Assembly: GCA_027019325.1 (NCBI GenBank)
Contig: JALUWT010000111.1
Location: 1-43,045, forward strand
Origin: Sulfurimonas sp.
GTDB taxonomy: Bacteria > Campylobacterota > Campylobacteria > Campylobacterales > Sulfurimonadaceae
DNA length: 43,045 bases
Direction: 5' to 3'
In this document: piece after piece, positions 38,620 to 43,045 of the stretch
Layout of the letters: each line of letters begins with the position of its first letter
How positions within the stretch are numbered: the first letter of the stretch is position 1
Made by a program: the position numbers and the translations under genes
Notes under the pieces: generated by a model
Database searches by the model: none
Told to the model about the DNA's origin: nothing
The model's input: only the letters and a program-made list of their open reading frames with translations

Positions 38620-39033
38620 ATGGAACGTACACTATCCATAATCAAGCCAGATGCAGTTGCAAAAGGTGTTATAGGCAAAATTTTAGATCGTTTTGAAAGC
38701 AATGGTCTTAAGATTGCAGCTACAAGAAAGATTCAACTTTCACGTGGTGATGCAGAAGCATTTTATGCAGTTCATGCAGAAAGACCTTTTTTCAACGATC
38801 TTGTTGATTTTATGATCAGCGGTCCTGTTGTAGTTTCAGTTCTTGAAGGTGAAAATGCAATGCAAAAGAACCGTGATTTAATGGGGGCAACAAACCCTAA
38901 AGAGGCAGAAGCCGGTACAATCCGTGCAGATTTCGCTGAAAATATAGATGCAAATGCAGTTCATGGAAGCGATTCCGTTGAAAATGCAGCAGTTGAAATT
39001 GCATTCTTTTTCTCAGAGAGAGAAATTTCTTAA
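38620..39033 (+). CDS. ndk: Nucleoside diphosphate kinase
   Basis: [21 protein letters not shown], active-site [20 protein letters not shown]. Confidence 0.98.
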   Translation: MERTLSIIKPDAVAKGVIGKILDRFESNGLKIAATRKIQLSRGDAEAFYAVHAERPFFNDLVDFMISGPVVVSVLEGENAMQKNRDLMGATNPKEAEAGTIRADFAENIDANAVHGSDSVENAAVEIAFFFSEREIS

Positions 39034-39042
39034 GTAATCTCC

Positions 39043-39402
39043 ATGAAGGTGATGCTTAGAAAAGTAACAAAGACACCCTTAGATTTCGAGCTGAAATCTG
39101 ATGAAATAACTTTTAAAGGTTATTTGGAGTATTATAAGGGCAAATTAATTTTGCTCAAAGCAAAGCTTGCAGGAACGCTTCTCAAGCCTTGCGATATTTG
39201 TGCAGAAGAATTTAAACTCGAGCTTGATGAAAATATAGAATTTTTCATCTCTGACGGTTTATATGAAGATGATGGCAGCCTCGAATTAGATGTTGTTGAA
39301 TCTTTGAATGGTAATGCAGATATTGATGAGTTGTTAAACTCTGAGATAGAACTTATCAAAAGTGATTACCACGCATGCGGTAATTGCAAAAAAATAAATT
39401 AA
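39043..39402 (+). CDS. DUF177 (YceD-like) protein
   Basis: Position immediately before rpmF-plsX-fabH, CDICAEEFKLELDENIEFFI. Confidence 0.8.
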   Translation: MKVMLRKVTKTPLDFELKSDEITFKGYLEYYKGKLILLKAKLAGTLLKPCDICAEEFKLELDENIEFFISDGLYEDDGSLELDVVESLNGNADIDELLNSEIELIKSDYHACGNCKKIN

Positions 39403-39419
39403 ATTAAAGGAAAATTATT

Positions 39420-39569
39420 ATGGCAGTACCTAAGAGAAGAGTATCTCACTCTCGTTCAGCAAAACGTAGAACACACTATAAAATTTCTTTAGCGCGTCCA
39501 GTTAAAGATAAAGATGGAACATACAGATTACCACACCACATTAACCCAACTACTGGTGAGTATAAATAA
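39420..39569 (+). CDS. rpmF: 50S ribosomal protein L32
   Basis: Absent from ORF track (49 aa); translates as [49 protein letters not shown]. Confidence 0.97.
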   Translation: MAVPKRRVSHSRSAKRRTHYKISLARPVKDKDGTYRLPHHINPTTGEYK

Positions 39570-39573
39570 TTAA

Positions 39574-40572
39574 ATGGTAAAAATTGCAATCGATGCAATG
39601 GGTGGGGACTTTGGTCCCGAACCAATTGTTAAGGGAACACTTCAAGCACTTAAGAAAAAATCATTTACACCAGTCTTAGTAGGAAAGAAATCAGAAATTT
39701 TACCTCTGTTACCAAAACGTTATAGAGATAAGATTTTAATTATTGAAGCGGACGATGTTATTGCAATGGGTGATGCAGCAACTGATGCTGTAAAGCGCAA
39801 AGAGAGCACTATTTATAAAGCAGTAGAACTTGTAAAAAACGGTGAAGCTGATGGTGTGGTAAGTGCAGGGCACAGTGGTGCTACAATGACACTTGCAACA
39901 CTAAGAATAGGTCGCCTTTCAGGTGTTTCTCGTCCGGCACTTGTAACACTTATGCCAACCAAGACGGGACGCCGTTCCGTTGTTTTAGATGTTGGTGCAA
40001 ATGTTGACTCAAAACCGGAGCACTTAGCAGAATTTGCTATTATGGGTGGATGTTATGCAGAAGATGTTTTAGGCATCGAAGAGCCTTCTATCGGACTTCT
40101 TGCAAATGGGGAAGAAGATTCCAAAGGCAATGAAGTGACAAAAGCAGCTTTTAAACTTCTACAGGGCTATAAAGGTTTTAAAGGGAATGTTGAAGGTGGA
40201 GACATCTTTAATGGAAGCTGTGATGTCATCACGTGTGACGGCTTTATCGGAAATCTTGTTCTTAAAACAAGTGAAGGCGTCGCTTCTACTATCTCTATAC
40301 TTATCAAAGATTACATCAAAAAATCACCTATTCGTATTACTGGAGCACTTTTAATGCGAAGAGTATTTAAACTGCTCAAAAAAGAGATAGATTACGCTGA
40401 AGTAGGCGGTGCACCGTTGATCGGTATCAAAGGATGCGCTATTGTTTCACATGGTAAGAGTAATGCAAAAGCAATCGAAAATGCTATTTATCAGGCTATC
40501 TCCTATGTAGATACCGGTGTAAATGAGCATATTATTGCAAGACTTGCAGAGCTAAAAGATAAGGAAGTTTAA
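39574..40572 (+). CDS. plsX: Phosphate acyltransferase PlsX
   Basis: [54 protein letters not shown]. Confidence 0.97.
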   Translation: MVKIAIDAMGGDFGPEPIVKGTLQALKKKSFTPVLVGKKSEILPLLPKRYRDKILIIEADDVIAMGDAATDAVKRKESTIYKAVELVKNGEADGVVSAGHSGATMTLATLRIGRLSGVSRPALVTLMPTKTGRRSVVLDVGANVDSKPEHLAEFAIMGGCYAEDVLGIEEPSIGLLANGEEDSKGNEVTKAAFKLLQGYKGFKGNVEGGDIFNGSCDVITCDGFIGNLVLKTSEGVASTISILIKDYIKKSPIRITGALLMRRVFKLLKKEIDYAEVGGAPLIGIKGCAIVSHGKSNAKAIENAIYQAISYVDTGVNEHIIARLAELKDKEV

Positions 40573-40573
40573 T

Positions 40574-41578
40574 ATGGCATATGCTGCTTTTCGTTCTATT
40601 GGTGCGTACGTTCCAGAGAAAATACTGACAAATGAAGATCTGGCAAAGATGGTTGATACCTCTGATGAATGGATAACGAAACGTACAGGTATCAAAGAGC
40701 GTCATATTGCAGCAAAAGATGAGTTTACATCTGATATGGGTCTCAAAGCTGCTACAAAAGCCTTAGAGCGTAGTGGGGTTGAGAAAGATAAGATTGATAT
40801 GCTTATTTGTGCAACTATCTCACCCGATTATTTCTGTATGCCTTCAACAGCAACTATTATTGCAAACAAACTTGGCATCAAAGGGGCAACTGCTTTTGAT
40901 GTAACTGCAGCTTGTACCGGTTTTATCTATTCACTTTCTATTGCAAAGGCTTTCATTGAATCGGGAATGAAAAAGAATGTACTTATTGTAGGTTCTGAAA
41001 AGCTTTCTGCTATTACAGATTACACTGATCGTGGTACATGTATCTTGTTTGGTGACGGTGCGGGTTCTGCGGTTATCTCTGCAACTGACAAAAAAGAGGA
41101 AGCCATTATTGATATTCATACCGGAGCAGATGGTGAATATGCAGATCTTTTAATGACTCCAAATGGTGGAACAGGCTCTGCTCATGATTCTTTAGAGGCA
41201 GAATCAGGAAGTTGCTTTATGCAAATGAAGGGTAATGAGACTTTTAAAGTTGCAGTACGCACACTTACAAATGATGTCAAAGAAATCTTGACTGAAAACA
41301 ACATTAAAAGTGAAGATATAAAGCATTTTATTCCTCATCAGGCAAATTTGAGAATTATTAAAGCTGTTGGTGATGCTCTTAAAATGAGAGAAGACCAAGT
41401 AGTCATTACAGTTCAAAAATATGGAAATACTTCTGGCGCTTCTATTCCTATGGCAATCAATGATCTTTATGAAGCGGGCAACTTAGAAGTAGGTGAGATT
41501 ATGCTTCTTGATGCTTTTGGTGGTGGTCTTACATGGGGTTCTGCTTTAGTTCCTTTTTCTCCGATCAGCAAGCTCTGA
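40574..41578 (+). CDS. fabH: 3-oxoacyl-ACP synthase III
   Basis: [54 protein letters not shown]. Confidence 0.98.
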   Translation: MAYAAFRSIGAYVPEKILTNEDLAKMVDTSDEWITKRTGIKERHIAAKDEFTSDMGLKAATKALERSGVEKDKIDMLICATISPDYFCMPSTATIIANKLGIKGATAFDVTAACTGFIYSLSIAKAFIESGMKKNVLIVGSEKLSAITDYTDRGTCILFGDGAGSAVISATDKKEEAIIDIHTGADGEYADLLMTPNGGTGSAHDSLEAESGSCFMQMKGNETFKVAVRTLTNDVKEILTENNIKSEDIKHFIPHQANLRIIKAVGDALKMREDQVVITVQKYGNTSGASIPMAINDLYEAGNLEVGEIMLLDAFGGGLTWGSALVPFSPISKL

Positions 41579-41983
41579 TTCTCTTCTTTCTGTCTGTAGA
41601 CTTGCAAAGTTCTTTGCAAGTTTTTCATGCAGACGTTTATAAAACTCTTTTTCATCAGGCAAATTTAACTTGGCGTCTCTGAGTTTCTCTCCCCACATTG
41701 GATTTGGAAAATAACTGTCATTCTCAAAGCGTGCCATGACATGAATGTGCACACGAGGTAGCATATTGGCAAAAGAGGCCATATTGATTTTTTTAGGCTT
41801 ATAATACTCTCGCATCTCTTCTTCAATAATGTAGTAAACATCCCAAAATTTGTTTCGCAAATCTTTTGGCATATCGGTAAGTTCTTTGTAGGGGGCTTTT
41901 GTGAAAATCTTGAGCCAAGGGATTTCGCTCTCTTCTTTTTCTACTGAAATAGCAGGGTCATCATATATAATTGTGTGTTGCAT
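41546..41983 (-). CDS. HIT-family protein
   Basis: [29 protein letters not shown]; HxHx-type motif; convergent overlap with fabH. Confidence 0.75.
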   Translation of the reverse strand: MQHTIIYDDPAISVEKEESEIPWLKIFTKAPYKELTDMPKDLRNKFWDVYYIIEEEMREYYKPKKINMASFANMLPRVHIHVMARFENDSYFPNPMWGEKLRDAKLNLPDEKEFYKRLHEKLAKNFASLQTERRESELADRRKRN

Positions 41984-42031
41984 AATTAAACCTTTCAAGT
42001 AATTAGGTTTAATTATAGCAAAATTTAACTT

Positions 42032-43045
42032 TTAGTCTCTATGTCTGTTTGACGAGCTTCTGTTTCCTCTGTATCCACCACCGCTACGGTTTCTGTCACG
42101 ATTTCCACTACCGCCGCCACCTGAACGATTTTTGTTTCCACGGTATCCACCACGGCTTCTTCCACCACGACCATGAGAATCGTTACGTTTTCCTGCACGC
42201 TCTAAAATTGCTGTAAGTTTATCAGCAGGAATTCCGATGCTACTTGGTCCTTTGATATCTTGTTTGTCAAGAATCATTGAGATGAGTTTGAACATAATAG
42301 TCTCTTCATCAATGTCCTCTTTGAGTTTATCAAGAACTTTATGCGCTTCATCATAAATTTTTTGATTTTCAATATTTTTTACGATGTTATCAACAGTAGT
42401 CTCACGCAGGTCAGTTTTACTAGGAACAAAAGCATGCTCCATAGAAGTACCGACTTTTTTCTTGATACGTTGTAACTCTTTGAACTCTAAAGGAGTAAGG
42501 AGTGTAATCGCTTTTCCTTTTGTTCCGGCACGTCCTGTACGACCAATACGGTGAACATAAGATTCTGGGTCAAACGGAATATGGTAGTTAAATACATGTG
42601 AGATGTTGTTAACATGGATTCCACGTGCAGCGACATCTGTTGCAACGAGAACTTTTATAGAATCGTTTTTAAACCCTTTTATAACAGTCTCACGTTGGCG
42701 TTGCTCCATATCTCCATGAAGACCATTTGCTAAATAACCAGCATTGCTAAGAACATTTGAGAGTCTATCTACTTCAGATTTTGTACGGCAAAATACAATT
42801 GCTTTTTTAGTCCCTTCCGAATCCATAAGACGAATAACAGCATCATCACGCTCATGCTCATCAATTACATAGTAGAGTTGTTCGATGTCTGCATTTGTTG
42901 TTTCACCTTTAGTGATAGAGATAAACTCAGGATCTTTCAAAATTCTTGCAGCAAGCGTTTTAATCGGTTGTGGCATAGTTGCTGAGAAAAGGAGAGTTTG
43001 ACGGTTTGTTGGAAGATATGAAAATATTTCATTAATATCATCTAA
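42032..43045 (-). CDS. DEAD-box RNA helicase, C-terminal part (truncated by window edge)
   Basis: Frame continues upstream of the listed Met through SATMPQPIK; helicase C motifs (VLVATDVAARGIHV, YVHRIGRTGRAG), RGG-like C-terminal tail. Confidence 0.93.
   Translation of the reverse strand, partial: LDDINEIFSYLPTNRQTLLFSATMPQPIKTLAARILKDPEFISITKGETTNADIEQLYYVIDEHERDDAVIRLMDSEGTKKAIVFCRTKSEVDRLSNVLSNAGYLANGLHGDMEQRQRETVIKGFKNDSIKVLVATDVAARGIHVNNISHVFNYHIPFDPESYVHRIGRTGRAGTKGKAITLLTPLEFKELQRIKKKVGTSMEHAFVPSKTDLRETTVDNIVKNIENQKIYDEAHKVLDKLKEDIDEETIMFKLISMILDKQDIKGPSSIGIPADKLTAILERAGKRNDSHGRGGRSRGGYRGNKNRSGGGGSGNRDRNRSGGGYRGNRSSSNRHRD

Noticed and set aside
1-43045. Search for CRISPR arrays, tRNA genes, IS elements or prophage
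   Set aside because: I saw no regularly spaced repeats, cloverleaf-like sequences, transposase/integrase motifs or phage structural genes by eye; a tool-based scan would be needed to exclude them formally.

Overview
The window looks like an ordinary, compact, AT-rich chromosome segment from a Campylobacterota (epsilonproteobacterial, Sulfurimonas-like) organism. That assignment comes from gene content and protein style, not a database search. Recognisable core genes are rpsB, tsf, fliR, gmk, tatA, argS, metK, ndk, rpmF (missing from the ORF track), plsX and fabH, plus a ferredoxin and a peroxiredoxin. Accessory content includes four GGDEF-type signalling proteins, a REC/Hpt protein with a huge acidic region, NhaC- and NhaA-type antiporters, a P-type ATPase, an L,D-transpeptidase, a dipeptide epimerase, a DUF4143-like AAA ATPase, an LRV-repeat/MoxR/VWA three-gene module, a PIF1-like helicase and an LpxR-like protein. 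I found no tRNA, rRNA, CRISPR array, prophage or IS element. The strongest unexplained signal is the word GCGTGAG/CTCACGC. It occurs 30 times by manual count, against roughly 2 expected from base composition, and 25 of the 30 extend to TGCGTGAG/CTCACGCA. It lies in several reading frames and on both strands, is concentrated at about 12-20 kb and 26-32 kb, and includes a dense cluster in the epimerase gene and a hairpin pair in the LRV gene. Secondary items are a structured rpsB 5' leader with terminator-like hairpin, several promoter/start configurations suggesting leaderless mRNAs, the LRV-MoxR-VWA module, and an NhaC-type gene separated from the upstream acetyltransferase by one in-frame stop.
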